Assembly (NCBI RefSeq): GCF_000975135.1
Contig: NZ_BBRF01000002.1
Coordinates: forward strand, 352,330-416,329
From: Demequina aurantiaca
GTDB lineage: Bacteria; Actinomycetota; Actinomycetes; Actinomycetales; Demequinaceae
Length of the DNA: 64,000 bases
Direction of reading: 5' to 3'
Of the stretch, positions 45,504 through 55,174 are shown piece after piece (the first letter of the stretch is position 1; each line of letters opens with the position of its first letter). The notes beneath the pieces were generated by a model. It was not told the origin of the DNA and ran no database searches. It was given only the letters and a program-made list of their open reading frames with translations. A program made the position numbers and the translations under genes.

Positions 45504-46651
45504 GGATTGGCATCGTCTGCCCGTATTCTCTGGACCGTCCCGGCGGCGTGCAACTTCACGTGACGGACTTGGCCGAGGCACTCATTGCCCGTGGTCACGA
45601 GGTATCCGTACTCGCGCCGGCCGCGCCCAACACGCCCGTGCCTGACTACGTTCAGGCCAGCGGCCGGTCATTTCCCGTCAGTTACAACGGGTCGACGGCG
45701 CGCCTGACCTTCGGACTGCTCACCGCTGCGCGCGTGCGCCGATGGCTTCAGGATGGTCACTTCGATGTGGTTCACCTGCACGAGCCAGGCACGATGTCAC
45801 TCAGCGTGATAGCGATGTGGGCGCGCCTCGGCCCCACCGTCGCGACATTCCACACGTCGAACGACCACTCGCGCCTCATGCGCATCGGGAAGCCGTTTGT
45901 GAAGCCCGGGATGGAGGAACTCGACGCACGCATCGCGGTGTCACCCTCCGCTGACAAGACCATTCAGCAGCACCTGCGTCTTTCCGCGACTCACATCATT
46001 CCGAATGGCGTGGACACGTCTGGCTACGTCGACGCGAAGCCAAAGCGTGAGTGGCAGGGGAGCAAGGCGGTGCCGACCGTTGGCATTCTGGGTCGCATGG
46101 ACGAGACCCGTAAGGGACTCGACGACTTTCTCGCCATGATCCCGGCCGTGCGTCGCGAGATGCCCCGCACGCGCTTCTTGGTGGCGGGTCGCTTCTCCGA
46201 TCGCGTCGCCGCCAAGGCGGCACGGGCCGGTGCAGAGATTATCGGCGAGTTGGCGGAGGACGAGAAGGAAGTGTTCATGAGTTCAGTGGACATTTATTGC
46301 GCTCCGAACCTGGGAGGCGAGAGCTTCGGCATCGTGTTGGTCGAGGCGATGGCCGCAGGCGCGGCTGTTGTGGCGAGCGACCTCACTGCCTTCAAGGATG
46401 TGGCGACAAACGTGGATGGCGTCGAGACGGTGTCCTTCCACAAGGTGGGCGATGCGGACGATCTCGCGCGCCAGGTCCTCGATTTGTTGCGTGACCCTGA
46501 CGCGCGTGCTGACCTCGCCCAACTCGGTCAGGAATGCGCCATGGAATTCGACTGGGACGTGGTGGCGCCGCGAGTCCTGGAGACCTACCAAGACGCGATT
46601 AGAATGGATGCAGAATTCCATCCCCATCAGAGTAAGGAAGCAGCCTCATGA
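45500..46651 (+). CDS. pimA: Phosphatidylinositol alpha-mannosyltransferase
   Basis: A 383-residue GT4 (GT-B fold) enzyme moving mannose from GDP-mannose to PI. N-terminal [24 protein letters not shown] holds the acceptor site, FHTSNDHSR lies in the middle, and the donor site [22 protein letters not shown] contains the EX7E pattern. ATG 45500 overlaps the patA stop as ATGA, and its own stop overlaps pdxS the same way, tying lipid and vitamin B6 genes into one transcript. Confidence 0.95.
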   Translation: MRIGIVCPYSLDRPGGVQLHVTDLAEALIARGHEVSVLAPAAPNTPVPDYVQASGRSFPVSYNGSTARLTFGLLTAARVRRWLQDGHFDVVHLHEPGTMSLSVIAMWARLGPTVATFHTSNDHSRLMRIGKPFVKPGMEELDARIAVSPSADKTIQQHLRLSATHIIPNGVDTSGYVDAKPKREWQGSKAVPTVGILGRMDETRKGLDDFLAMIPAVRREMPRTRFLVAGRFSDRVAAKAARAGAEIIGELAEDEKEVFMSSVDIYCAPNLGGESFGIVLVEAMAAGAAVVASDLTAFKDVATNVDGVETVSFHKVGDADDLARQVLDLLRDPDARADLAQLGQECAMEFDWDVVAPRVLETYQDAIRMDAEFHPHQSKEAAS

Positions 46652-47553
46652 GTCAGCCCGATGCTAAGTCACCCCAGGTAGGTACGGACCTAGTCAAGCG
46701 CGGCATGGCCGAGATGCTCAAGGGTGGCGTGATCATGGACGTGGTCACGGCCGAGCAGGCCAAGATCGCCGAGGACGCCGGAGCGGTGGCTGTCATGGCG
46801 CTCGAGCGCGTGCCCGCCGACATCCGCGCTCAGGGCGGCGTGTCCCGCAGCAGCGACCCGGACATGATCGAATCCATCATGAAGGCAGTGTCCATCCCCG
46901 TGATGGCCAAGGCTCGTATTGGTCACTTTGTCGAGGCTCAGATCCTTGAGTCGCTCGGCGTGGACTACATCGACGAGTCCGAGGTGCTGACCCCCGCCGA
47001 CTACACGCACCACATCGACAAGTGGAACTTCACCGTTCCCTTTGTTTGCGGAGCGACTAACCTGGGCGAGGCGCTGCGTCGCATCTCCGAAGGCGCAGCC
47101 ATGATCCGATCTAAGGGTGAGGCCGGCACCGGCGACGTGTCCAACGCCACCACCCACATGCGCACCCTGCGCTCTCAGATTCTGCACCTGACCTCGATGC
47201 CCAAGGACGAGCTCTACGTGGCCGCCAAAGAACTTCAGGCGCCGCTGCAGCTGGTTCAGGAAGTCGCCGCGACAGGCAAGCTTCCCGTGGTCACCTTCAC
47301 CGCGGGCGGCATCGCCACCCCGGCCGATGCTGCGATGATGATGCAACTCGGCGCCGAGGGCGTGTTCGTTGGATCCGGAATCTTCAAGTCCGGAAACCCC
47401 GAGCAGCGCGCCAAGGCCATCGTGAAGGCCACCACCTTCTTCGACGATGCTTCCGTGGTCGCAGACGTGTCGCGCGGCCTGGGCGAGGCCATGGTCGGCA
47501 TCAACGTCGACGAAGTTCCGGAGCCCCACCGCCTCGCCGAGCGCGGCTGGTAG
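46648..47553 (+). CDS. pdxS: Pyridoxal 5'-phosphate synthase, PdxS subunit
   Basis: The 301-residue TIM-barrel synthase makes PLP from ribose 5-phosphate, glyceraldehyde 3-phosphate and ammonia supplied by PdxT. It is almost invariant in the family: [17 protein letters not shown], catalytic Lys88 in [25 protein letters not shown] and [31 protein letters not shown]. It starts inside the pimA stop (ATGA). Confidence 0.98.
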   Translation: MSQPDAKSPQVGTDLVKRGMAEMLKGGVIMDVVTAEQAKIAEDAGAVAVMALERVPADIRAQGGVSRSSDPDMIESIMKAVSIPVMAKARIGHFVEAQILESLGVDYIDESEVLTPADYTHHIDKWNFTVPFVCGATNLGEALRRISEGAAMIRSKGEAGTGDVSNATTHMRTLRSQILHLTSMPKDELYVAAKELQAPLQLVQEVAATGKLPVVTFTAGGIATPADAAMMMQLGAEGVFVGSGIFKSGNPEQRAKAIVKATTFFDDASVVADVSRGLGEAMVGINVDEVPEPHRLAERGW

Positions 47554-47560
47554 GTCGTCT

Positions 47561-48058
47561 TTGGTCGCCTCACCCGTAGCCAGGGAGGCGGCACGCGTCC
47601 TGCTGTTCGACGCATCGGGCCGCATCTTGTTGCTTCAGGGGCACGACCCTGCGCAGCCGGGGCGCCACTGGTGGTTCACACCGGGGGGCGGATTGGAGGC
47701 GGGGGAGTCGCACCCGGAGGCTGCTGTGCGAGAGCTCGCTGAGGAAACGGGGTTCGTCATCTCTGTGGATCAGTTGGTGGGACCGGTGTGGGAGCGTTCG
47801 GCGCTGTTCGACTTTATGGAGACTCCGTTCGTCCAGCACGAGGAATTCTTCATGGCGACCCTCGCCGCCGATGCCGTAGCTGGGTCGCTCGCATGGACGG
47901 ATACCGAGACCGACACCATCGACGAGTCACGATGGTTCTCGATCACGGAACTCAGGGATGTGACGATCGAGATCTTCCCAACTCACTTGAGACACTTGTT
48001 GACGACCGTGACGCCCTGGGATGGGCAGTTGCGACACCTGGGAGAGGAGCACGCGTGA
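47561..48058 (+). CDS. NUDIX hydrolase
   Basis: A 165-residue NUDIX protein with the box at about 43-65 (GGLEAGESHPEAAVRELAEETGF). The best start is TTG 47561, 8 bp after pdxS; longer frames are only pdxS in another reading frame. It is wedged between pdxS and pdxT and ends in a GTGA overlap with pdxT, so it is co-translated with them. A role in cleaning up a damaged nucleotide or sugar-phosphate by-product is possible but unproven. Confidence 0.88.
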   Translation: MVASPVAREAARVLLFDASGRILLLQGHDPAQPGRHWWFTPGGGLEAGESHPEAAVRELAEETGFVISVDQLVGPVWERSALFDFMETPFVQHEEFFMATLAADAVAGSLAWTDTETDTIDESRWFSITELRDVTIEIFPTHLRHLLTTVTPWDGQLRHLGEEHA

Positions 48059-48669
48059 GCGCTCAGACCAATCAGACCGAGGGTCCCATCGTTGGGGTAC
48101 TGGCGCTGCAAGGGGATGTCCGAGAGCACGCCGCCGTGCTCGCAGAGCTTGGAGCAACCGTGTTGCCCGTACGGCGAGCGACAGAACTCGCTCAGGTTCA
48201 GGCTTTGGTCATTCCCGGTGGCGAGTCCACCACCATGGACAAGTTGTTGCGCGCATTCGACCTACGGGACGCGGTCATTGCCGCCATCGACGGGGGACTG
48301 CCAGTGCTGGGGTCGTGTGCTGGCATGGTCCTCCTGGCGCGCGACATCGAGGGAGGCATCGAGGGTCAGCAGACTCTTGGCGGCATCCCCATGACTGTGC
48401 GCCGCAATGCTTTTGGGCGTCAAGTGGACTCCTCAGAGGTCGCGCTGACGTGGGCACCGGACGGCTCGCCGATGCACGCAACTTTTATTCGCGCGCCGTG
48501 GGTCGAGGCCTACGACGCCGATGTCGAAGTTCTCGCCACCGTCGTAGGCACGAGCGACAACGACACGCATGCGGTCGCTGTCCGCTACGGCAAGCGCATT
48601 GCCACCGCCTTCCACCCCGAGATTTCCGGTGATCACCGCGTACACCAGCTGCTGCTCGACCTGATCTAG
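48055..48669 (+). CDS. pdxT: Pyridoxal 5'-phosphate synthase, glutaminase subunit PdxT
   Basis: The 204-residue class I glutamine amidotransferase provides ammonia to PdxS. Nucleophile Cys88 lies in GSCAGM, PGGESTTMDKLL binds glutamine, and the His-x-Glu pair is in TAFHPEIS. GTG 48055 overlaps the nudix stop. Last gene of the thrS-to-pdxT run. Confidence 0.97.
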   Translation: MSAQTNQTEGPIVGVLALQGDVREHAAVLAELGATVLPVRRATELAQVQALVIPGGESTTMDKLLRAFDLRDAVIAAIDGGLPVLGSCAGMVLLARDIEGGIEGQQTLGGIPMTVRRNAFGRQVDSSEVALTWAPDGSPMHATFIRAPWVEAYDADVEVLATVVGTSDNDTHAVAVRYGKRIATAFHPEISGDHRVHQLLLDLI

Positions 48670-48672
48670 TCC

Positions 48673-48728
48673 CCAGCAGTCAACGAGTGTCGATTCTTGA
48701 TCCGTTTGCGGCACTGATTGCCTGCTGG
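48673..48728 (+). terminator. Possible long-range stem after pdxT
   Basis: CCAGCAG (48673-48679) pairs with CTGCTGG (48722-48728), with a nested AGTG/CACT. Large loop and no U-tract, so only a weak terminator candidate. Confidence 0.3.
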
Positions 48729-48760
48729 CGCGCATGAGTGAGGGTGAGCGCGTCCTGCCC

Positions 48761-48766
48761 TAGACT
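48761..48766 (+). promoter_or_regulatory. Putative -10 of yebC-ruvC
   Basis: TAGACT lies 55 nt before GTG 48822. A small CTAGT/ACTAG hairpin lies in the leader. Confidence 0.4.
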
Positions 48767-48821
48767 GGAAAGCAATTCCAACTAGTCGTTACTAGGTCAT
48801 CAAGATTTTCAGGGAGCCAAC

Positions 48822-49580
48822 GTGTCCGGACACTCCAAATGGGCAACGACCAAGCACAAGAAGGCCGTTGTCGACGCGAAGCGAGCAAAGGCGTTCGCCA
48901 AGCTAGTGAAGAACATCGAGGTTGCGGCACGTGACGGCGGTGCCGACATGTCGGGCAACCCCACGCTGGTAGACGCAGTTCAGAAGGCGAAGAAGTCCTC
49001 GGTTCCCAACGACAACATCGACCGCGCGGTCAAGCGTGGTGCGGGCCTCGAGGCTGGTGCTGCCAGCTACGAGACGATCATGTACGAGGCGTATGGGCCC
49101 AATGGCGTCGCAATGCTAATCGAGTGCCTGACGGACAACCGTAACCGTGCGGCCATGGAGGTGCGCACGGCGCTCACTCGCAACAACGGCACGCTGGCGG
49201 ATCCCGGTTCGGTCATGTTTATGTTCTCGCGCAAGGGTCAAGTCATTGTGGCGAAGGAGGGCGACGCCGACGAGGACCACCTCATGGAGGCCACGCTCGA
49301 CGCGGGGGCTGAGGACATTACGGACCTCGGCGAGCACTTCGAAGTCATCTCGGAGCCGACGGACGTCGTTGCCGTTCGCACGGCGCTCCAGGATGCTGGT
49401 CTCGACTACGAAAGTGCCGAGGCGACGTGGATGCCGTCCGTCAAGATCGAGCTCGACGTCAACGGTGCCAAGCAGATGCTGCGCCTGATCGACGCTCTTG
49501 AGGACTGTGACGACGTCCAGAACGTGTACGCCAACATGGACGCCTCAGATGAGGTGCTCGAGGAAGCGTCCGCCGAGTAG
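48822..49580 (+). CDS. yebC: YebC/PmpR family protein (TACO1-like)
   Basis: This 252-residue YebC-family protein has the signature [21 protein letters not shown] and later [21 protein letters not shown]. Members bind DNA or the ribosome; recent work links YebC to easing translation of proline-rich stretches, which would suit the Pro-rich SecD and sortase linkers here, though that link is speculative. GTG 48822 has GGGAGCC upstream. ruvC follows after 4 bp. Confidence 0.95.
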   Translation: MSGHSKWATTKHKKAVVDAKRAKAFAKLVKNIEVAARDGGADMSGNPTLVDAVQKAKKSSVPNDNIDRAVKRGAGLEAGAASYETIMYEAYGPNGVAMLIECLTDNRNRAAMEVRTALTRNNGTLADPGSVMFMFSRKGQVIVAKEGDADEDHLMEATLDAGAEDITDLGEHFEVISEPTDVVAVRTALQDAGLDYESAEATWMPSVKIELDVNGAKQMLRLIDALEDCDDVQNVYANMDASDEVLEEASAE

Positions 49581-49584
49581 TTTC

Positions 49585-50154
49585 ATGCGCATTCTCGGTG
49601 TCGACCCGGGCCTCACCCGCTGCGGCCTTGGAGTCATCGAGGCAGGGCGTTCCCGCACGATTGCCTTGGTGGACGTTTCCGTGGCGCGCTCCAGCGCCAA
49701 CGCCGAGGTTCCGGATCGACTTGCCAGCATCGCCGATGCGTTCGACGCTGCCCTCAACAAGCACCAGCCCGACGCTGTGGCTCTCGAGCGCGTGTTCGCG
49801 CAGCACAACGTGCGGACGGTGATGGGCACAGCACAGATCTCCGGTGTAGTGATGGCGACCGCCGCTCGACGTGGAATTCCAGTGGCGCTCTACACGCCCT
49901 CCGAGGTCAAAGCTGCGGTGACCGGCAGCGGCCGCGCTGACAAGGCGCAAGTGAGCTTCATGGTCGCGAAGCTCCTCGGCCTAGATTCAGTCCCCGGTCC
50001 GGCCGATGCCGCGGATGCCTTGGCCATTGCCATCGCCCACGCTTGGCGTGGGGGAGCAGGGCCAACGGCTGCCGGCCCGGGAAACCCGGGAAGCGTGACG
50101 CCGGCGCAGCGGCGCTGGGCCGAGGCGGAGAAGGCAGCGCGTAAACGCGGGTAG
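49585..50154 (+). CDS. ruvC: Crossover junction endodeoxyribonuclease RuvC
   Basis: The 189-residue Holliday-junction resolvase has an RNase H-like fold with the acidic quartet Asp7 (GVDPG), Glu68 (ALERVF), Asp141 and Asp144 (PADAADALA). The C terminus carries an extra 30-residue Gly/Pro then Ala/Glu/Lys tail. It begins 4 bp after yebC and so is co-transcribed with it rather than with ruvAB, which have their own LexA-type site. Confidence 0.96.
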   Translation: MRILGVDPGLTRCGLGVIEAGRSRTIALVDVSVARSSANAEVPDRLASIADAFDAALNKHQPDAVALERVFAQHNVRTVMGTAQISGVVMATAARRGIPVALYTPSEVKAAVTGSGRADKAQVSFMVAKLLGLDSVPGPADAADALAIAIAHAWRGGAGPTAAGPGNPGSVTPAQRRWAEAEKAARKRG

Positions 50155-50225
50155 CGCGGTGGCTACGTGACACTCCGAAGCGCGGCGCGTCAGACGTGCG
50201 GTGCCCTGCGCATGGCGTAGCGTGT

Positions 50226-50241
50226 TCGTACATACGTTCGA
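50226..50241 (+). promoter_or_regulatory. LexA (SOS) box upstream of ruvAB
   Basis: TCGTACATACGTTCGA differs at a single base from the actinobacterial LexA consensus TCGAACRNRYGTTCGA. It lies 51 bp before the ruvA start, between ruvC and ruvA. Confidence 0.8.
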
Positions 50242-50292
50242 ACGACGTCACGAATGTGCTCGTGACACAACAGTGGTGATGGGGACAACACA

Positions 50293-50886
50293 GTGATCGC
50301 TCAGTTGCAGGGAACCGTGCTCAGTGTGGGCACCTCGACCGTGATCGTCGACGTGGGTGGCCTGGGCTACAGTGTGCTGTCCACTCCAGCCACCCTGGCA
50401 GAGTTGCGCATCAACCAACCTGTGCAGTTGTTCACGCACCTGGTCGTACGAGAGGACTCGCTGACGTTGTTCGGCTTCGGCACTGCGTCTGAGCGTTCGA
50501 CATTCGAGGCGCTGACGTCCGTCCAGGGGGTGGGTCCCAGGCTCGCCCTCGCCATGCTTGCCGTGCACTCGCCAGTTTCTCTCGCAGAGTCCGTCGCCGC
50601 GGGAGACCGCAAGGCACTCGAGAAGGTGCCGGGAATTGGCGCAAAGGTTGCCGCTCGACTGCTCCTCGAACTGGGCGGAAAACTCACGCTCCCAGTCCAG
50701 GAAGGTGCGCGTGTCGTCGCCGCGGATGGACGCGGCCAGGTAACCGAGGCGCTCGTTGGGCTCGGCTGGAACGTGAAGGCCGCAGAGAAGGCGGTGGAGG
50801 CCGTGACGGACGGACCCATTGGAGACGACGAGGTCTCGAACACGCTGCGTGCCGCGCTGCAGACACTCGGAGGATCGCGTGGCTGA
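50293..50886 (+). CDS. ruvA: Holliday junction branch migration protein RuvA
   Basis: At 197 residues it has the three RuvA parts: N-terminal OB fold ([12 protein letters not shown]…[14 protein letters not shown]), tandem helix-hairpin-helix motifs ([16 protein letters not shown] and [19 protein letters not shown]) and the C-terminal RuvB-binding UBA-like domain. GTG 50293 is assumed. Translationally coupled to ruvB by an 8-nt overlap. Confidence 0.96.
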   Translation: MIAQLQGTVLSVGTSTVIVDVGGLGYSVLSTPATLAELRINQPVQLFTHLVVREDSLTLFGFGTASERSTFEALTSVQGVGPRLALAMLAVHSPVSLAESVAAGDRKALEKVPGIGAKVAARLLLELGGKLTLPVQEGARVVAADGRGQVTEALVGLGWNVKAAEKAVEAVTDGPIGDDEVSNTLRAALQTLGGSRG

Positions 50887-51979
50887 CGATGCCGGTGACT
50901 CGGTGACCTCGCACGACGAGGACGCGTGGGCTGACGCAGACGTCCCCGCCCGCGTCGTGAGCGCGGATTCGGACGTGATCGAACGGTCGAACGAGGCCGC
51001 GCTACGCCCCCGCAACCTCGACGAGTTCGTCGGCCAGCAGGTGGTGCGCAACCAGTTGTCGCTGATGTTGCGCGCAGCCGCGTCCCGTGGGGCTGTCGCC
51101 GACCACGTGTTGTTCTCCGGTCCCCCTGGGCTGGGCAAGACGACGTTGGCGATGATCGTGGCGGGGGAGATGAAGTCCACGCTGCGAGTGAGTTCCGGTC
51201 CCGCGATCCAGCACGCGGGCGACCTTGCCGCGATTTTGAGTTCACTCGACGAGGGCGACGTGCTCTTCCTCGATGAGATTCACCGCCTCGCGCGCCCCGT
51301 GGAGGAGATGCTCTACCTCGCGATGGAGGACTTCCGGGTGGACGTGGTGGTAGGCAAGGGCGCGGGCGCCACCTCCATTCCCTTGAGCTTGCCGCCGTTT
51401 ACCGTGGTGGGGGCGACCACGCGTGCCGGGCTACTGCCGGCGCCGCTACGTGACCGGTTCGGCTTCACCGCGCACCTCGACTTCTACGAGCCAGCGGATC
51501 TGCAGCGCATCATTGTGCGATCGGCGACCATGCTGGAGTTTGAACTCGACGCCGATGCCGCGGGTGAGATTTCGTCCCGGTCACGGGGAACGCCCCGGAT
51601 CGCCAATCGCCTGCTGCGCCGGGTGCGCGACTGGGCGCAGATCCACGGCACGGGTGTGGGTGACGTGGCAGCCGCCCAGGCAGCGTTGACCGTGTACGAG
51701 GTGGATGAGCTTGGTCTCGACAGGCTGGACCGCGCGGTGTTGCGTGCCTTGTGTACGCGCTTTGGCGGCGGACCCGTGGGGCTGTCCACCCTGGCAGTTT
51801 CTGTGGGCGAGGAGACCGAGACGGTAGAAACGGTCGCTGAGCCGTTCCTGGTGCGTGAAGGACTGATGTCGCGCAGCCCGCGTGGGCGCATTGCGACGGC
51901 GGATGCCTGGATTCACCTAGGGTTAGAACCGCCTGCAGACGCCGTGAATGGGACGCAAGCGTCGCGCCTATTCGACTAG
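50879..51979 (+). CDS. ruvB: Holliday junction branch migration ATPase RuvB
   Basis: The 366-residue AAA+ motor has Walker A at 81-88 (GPPGLGKT), Walker B at about 130-134 (LFLDEIHRL), sensor 1 GATTRAG and arginine-finger region LRDRFGF, and a C-terminal winged helix. GTG 50879 has GGAGG 5 nt upstream within ruvA. About 20 acidic residues precede the conserved core, as in other actinobacteria. Confidence 0.97.
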   Translation: MADDAGDSVTSHDEDAWADADVPARVVSADSDVIERSNEAALRPRNLDEFVGQQVVRNQLSLMLRAAASRGAVADHVLFSGPPGLGKTTLAMIVAGEMKSTLRVSSGPAIQHAGDLAAILSSLDEGDVLFLDEIHRLARPVEEMLYLAMEDFRVDVVVGKGAGATSIPLSLPPFTVVGATTRAGLLPAPLRDRFGFTAHLDFYEPADLQRIIVRSATMLEFELDADAAGEISSRSRGTPRIANRLLRRVRDWAQIHGTGVGDVAAAQAALTVYEVDELGLDRLDRAVLRALCTRFGGGPVGLSTLAVSVGEETETVETVAEPFLVREGLMSRSPRGRIATADAWIHLGLEPPADAVNGTQASRLFD

Positions 51980-51994
51980 GCGCGCGTTCCCGCC

Positions 51995-52000
51995 TAGAAT
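51995..52000 (+). promoter_or_regulatory. Putative -10 of secDF
   Basis: TAGAAT lies 39 nt before GTG 52040; TTCGAC at 51971-51976 is a poor -35 with 18 nt spacing. Confidence 0.4.
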
Positions 52001-52039
52001 CGGCTGGGCTCTGCGGAGCACTCGACCGTTAGGAACACA

Positions 52040-53965
52040 GTGTCAACAGTTAAGAAGTCAGCGCGCAAGTCGCTGATCTGGCTCGGCGCCCTCACCGCCG
52101 TCCTCTATACCGTGCTCGCCATTGGTGTCGGCACGGGTAGCACCACCTGGGCCCCGGGGCTCGGGCTCGACCTCGCCGGTGGACGTCAGCTCATCCTGAC
52201 CCCCGAGGTCGACAACGGCGTAGAAATCACGCAGACCGACCTTGACCAGGCCGTCGAGATTATGCGCAACCGCGTTGACGCGAGTGGTGTGGCAGAGGCC
52301 GAGATCAGCACCCAGTACCCGAATATCGTGGTGTCACTACCGGGTAACCCTGACCAGGCCACTATTGATCTAGTACGCCAGTCGGCGCAGTTGCAGTTCC
52401 GAGCCGTGCTCGTCGAAGGTAGCGCTACACCGACCGCCACCGAGCCCGTCGCGAGCCCGAGCGCCGAGGCGAGCCCTGCCGAGGTTGTCGCTCCTAGCGC
52501 CAGCGCAGCACCGTCGCCGAGCCCGTCTGCGTCACAGGCTTCACTGTCACTGTTCCAGGAGGCGACTGATGAGCCGGCACCCTCACCGTCTCTCATCTCT
52601 GCCCCGGTACCTAGCGTCGATGCGTCCGCCGTACCTACGGACACCACCGTTCCGGTGACCGAGCCCGTACCAGGGGAGACCGATCCCTCCTCGTTCGACT
52701 GGATCACCCCGGAGATTTCAGCAGAGTACGCGCAACTCAACTGCCTCGACCCCGTGAACATCTCTGGTCGTGACCTGGGCGAAGCCGACTATGGGCACGT
52801 GGCGTGTGGAAGCACCACGCCTGCGAAGTACATCATGGGCCCTGTCGAGATGACGGGAACGGACCTTTCCGGCGCATCCTCCGGCCCGCACTACACCACC
52901 GCGGGGACCCTCGACGGCACCTACCAGGTGAACATGGAGTTCACGGCAGAGGGTGGAGCCAAGTTCGCCGAGATCACGGGCCGCATCGCGCAGCTCGAAG
53001 CACCGCGCAATCAGTTCGCAATCATGCTGGACGGCGCCGTGCTGTCGGCACCGCGTGTCCAGCAGTCCATTACCGGCGGCAGCGCACAGATCACCGGAAA
53101 CTTCACTCAGGAAGAAGCTGCGCAGCTGGCTAACCAGCTCAAGTTTGGTGCGCTTCCCCTGACGTTCACCGTGCAGTCCGACGAGCAGATCTCCGCCACC
53201 CTCGGTGCCGAGCAACTGCAGAGCGGTCTGATCGCGGGTGCCATCGGCCTGGTGCTGGTCGTCATCTACTCCTTGTTCCAGTACCGCGCTCTTGGCCTAG
53301 TAACCATCGGCTCGCTGATCATTGCTGGACTTATCAGCTTCGCGGTGATCTCCCTGTTGTCGTGGGGCATCGGCTATCGTCTATCGCTCGCAGGGGTCGC
53401 CGGCTTGATTGTCGCGATCGGTATCACCGCCGACTCATTCATCGTCTACTTTGAACGCGTGAGAGACGAACTCCGAGAAGGGCGCTCTCTGCATAGCGCG
53501 ATCGATCACGCCTGGAAGCGTGCCCGCCGCACCATTCTGGCGTCCGATGCGGTAAGCCTGCTCGCCGCCGTCGTTCTCTACACCTTCGCCGTGGGTGGCG
53601 TGCGAGGGTTCGCCTTCACCCTCGGACTCACCACGTTGGTCGACATCCTGGTGGTGTTCCTGTTTACTCACCCGATTCTGGTCCTGCTGGGCCGCACCAA
53701 GTTCTTTGGCGACGGTCACCCGATGTCGGGTTTCGATCCCAAGCAACTGGGCCGCGACACCATGTACAAGGGCCGTGGCCGTGTGGCATCACCGAGTGCC
53801 AAGAGCGTCTCTGGGTCGACGGGGGCCGATGGCTCGCCACTCACGCTCGCTGAGCGAAAGGCTGCTGCGGCCAAGGCCGCACAGCCGGCGCCGGCGGATT
53901 CCGCAGACGACGGAGCCTCTGATGCCACCGACCCGGCCTCAGCATCGGCCGAAGGAGAGAAGTAG
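52040..53965 (+). CDS. secD: Protein translocase subunit SecD
   Basis: A 641-residue component of the SecDF proton-driven export motor. The first helix (about 12-32) is followed by the periplasmic part with LDLAGGRQLIL and, after an insertion, QFAIMLDGAVLSAPRVQ; five C-terminal helices contain ITADSFIVYFERVRDELREGRS. Odd: residues about 130-215 form a low-complexity Pro/Ser/Ala/Thr insertion, and a 55-residue Ala/Asp-rich cytoplasmic tail follows the last helix. GTG 52040 has AGGAAC upstream. YajC, normally just before secD, is not here. Confidence 0.95.
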   Translation: MSTVKKSARKSLIWLGALTAVLYTVLAIGVGTGSTTWAPGLGLDLAGGRQLILTPEVDNGVEITQTDLDQAVEIMRNRVDASGVAEAEISTQYPNIVVSLPGNPDQATIDLVRQSAQLQFRAVLVEGSATPTATEPVASPSAEASPAEVVAPSASAAPSPSPSASQASLSLFQEATDEPAPSPSLISAPVPSVDASAVPTDTTVPVTEPVPGETDPSSFDWITPEISAEYAQLNCLDPVNISGRDLGEADYGHVACGSTTPAKYIMGPVEMTGTDLSGASSGPHYTTAGTLDGTYQVNMEFTAEGGAKFAEITGRIAQLEAPRNQFAIMLDGAVLSAPRVQQSITGGSAQITGNFTQEEAAQLANQLKFGALPLTFTVQSDEQISATLGAEQLQSGLIAGAIGLVLVVIYSLFQYRALGLVTIGSLIIAGLISFAVISLLSWGIGYRLSLAGVAGLIVAIGITADSFIVYFERVRDELREGRSLHSAIDHAWKRARRTILASDAVSLLAAVVLYTFAVGGVRGFAFTLGLTTLVDILVVFLFTHPILVLLGRTKFFGDGHPMSGFDPKQLGRDTMYKGRGRVASPSAKSVSGSTGADGSPLTLAERKAAAAKAAQPAPADSADDGASDATDPASASAEGEK

Positions 53966-53967
53966 CC

Positions 53968-55050
53968 ATGGCGATGAACCTTGCACAGTGGGGAAATGCG
54001 CTCCACTCGGGGGAGAAGACCTACCCGATCGTTCAACAGCGCAAGCGTTGGTTCCTGATCTCGGGCATCCTGATGGTCGCAGCCATTGTGCTGCTGCTCG
54101 TCAAGGGCTTGACCTTGGGAATCGACTTTGAGGGTGGCACGCAGTTCCAGGTGTCGAACGCCAGCGATCCGGACCCCGCGATTGCGACGGAAGTCATTGA
54201 GAACGCCGTCCCTGACGAGGTGCCAGAGGTCTCCATCCTGGGTACGAATGACGTGCTGGTGCAGATTGGCGTGATTGAGCAGGAGCAGTCGCAGGAGATC
54301 ACAGCGGAGCTCGCGGATGCCTACGACGTGTCAGCGGACGAGGTCGGTTTCACTCAGATCGGTCCCACGTGGGGAGCTGAGGTAGGTAAGAAGGCAGTTC
54401 AAGGTCTCATCATCTTCCTGATTTTGGTCGCCGCTGTCATCTCGATCTACTTCCGCGCATGGCGCATGGCAGCGGCCGCAATTGGCGCATTGGCACACGA
54501 CCTGCTCTTTACAGTCGGCATCTATGCTCTGGTCGGCTTCGAGGTCACACCGGCCACGGTGATTGGCTTCCTCACGATCCTCGGCTACTCGCTGTATGAC
54601 ACCGTGGTGGTGTTCGATAAGGTGAAGGAGAACACCACTCACCTCACGGAACAGAACCGATATACGTATGAGGAACTCGCGAACCTCGCGGTGAACCAGA
54701 CGCTGGTGCGGTCCATCAACACCTCCGTCGTGGCGCTGCTACCGGTGAGTGCGATTCTGTTTATCGGCTCATTCCTCCTGGGGGCCGGAACACTCAAGGA
54801 CATCTCTCTTGCGCTGTTCGTCGGTATGGCCGTCGGGACGTATTCGTCGATCTTCGTCGCGACGCCGCTCGAAGTTTCCCTGCGCATGCGCGAGCCGCGT
54901 ATCAAGGAGCACACGGCCATGGTGCTCAAGCTCCGCGAGACCGGCGACGTTGATGTGGCACACAAGGCGGATGGCTCGGTCGTCGTTGGCGCGCTGACCC
55001 CCGGCCGTCACCTGGGCACGCAGGCACAGCCCAGGCGCAAGAAGAAGTAA
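53968..55050 (+). CDS. secF: Protein translocase subunit SecF
   Basis: The 360-residue partner of SecD has six helices and the motif GIDFEGGTQFQV, with the conserved IGFLTILGYSLYDTVVVFDKVKEN in the membrane core. It starts 2 bp after the secD stop. The C-terminal tail is basic (QPRRKKK), as is common in actinobacteria. A strong terminator follows. Confidence 0.96.
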   Translation: MAMNLAQWGNALHSGEKTYPIVQQRKRWFLISGILMVAAIVLLLVKGLTLGIDFEGGTQFQVSNASDPDPAIATEVIENAVPDEVPEVSILGTNDVLVQIGVIEQEQSQEITAELADAYDVSADEVGFTQIGPTWGAEVGKKAVQGLIIFLILVAAVISIYFRAWRMAAAAIGALAHDLLFTVGIYALVGFEVTPATVIGFLTILGYSLYDTVVVFDKVKENTTHLTEQNRYTYEELANLAVNQTLVRSINTSVVALLPVSAILFIGSFLLGAGTLKDISLALFVGMAVGTYSSIFVATPLEVSLRMREPRIKEHTAMVLKLRETGDVDVAHKADGSVVVGALTPGRHLGTQAQPRRKKK

Positions 55051-55066
55051 CTCGCGACTTTCATAC

Positions 55067-55099
55067 GGAACGGCCTCGCCACTGCGGCGGGGCCGTTCC
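55067..55099 (+). terminator. secDF terminator
   Basis: GGAACGGCCTCGCC pairs with GGCGGGGCCGTTCC (one G-U) around ACTGC: 14 bp, 16 bp after the secF stop. Confidence 0.85.
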
Positions 55100-55135
55100 G
55101 CGTTGTGGTGGGTCGTTGGAACTAACCCGCGCCGA

Positions 55136-55141
55136 TAGACT
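55136..55141 (+). promoter_or_regulatory. Putative -10 of rel
   Basis: TAGACT lies 33 nt before ATG 55175; TTGGAA upstream is only 14 nt away. Confidence 0.4.
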
Positions 55142-55174
55142 GGCCGGACATCGAGAGCGCACAGGGAGGCGACC

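Noticed and set aside
48690..48715. TTGATCCGTTTGCGGCAC after pdxT as a seventh repeat copy (minus strand)
   Set aside because: Matches only the core with an inserted base, and has no partner 41 bp away.
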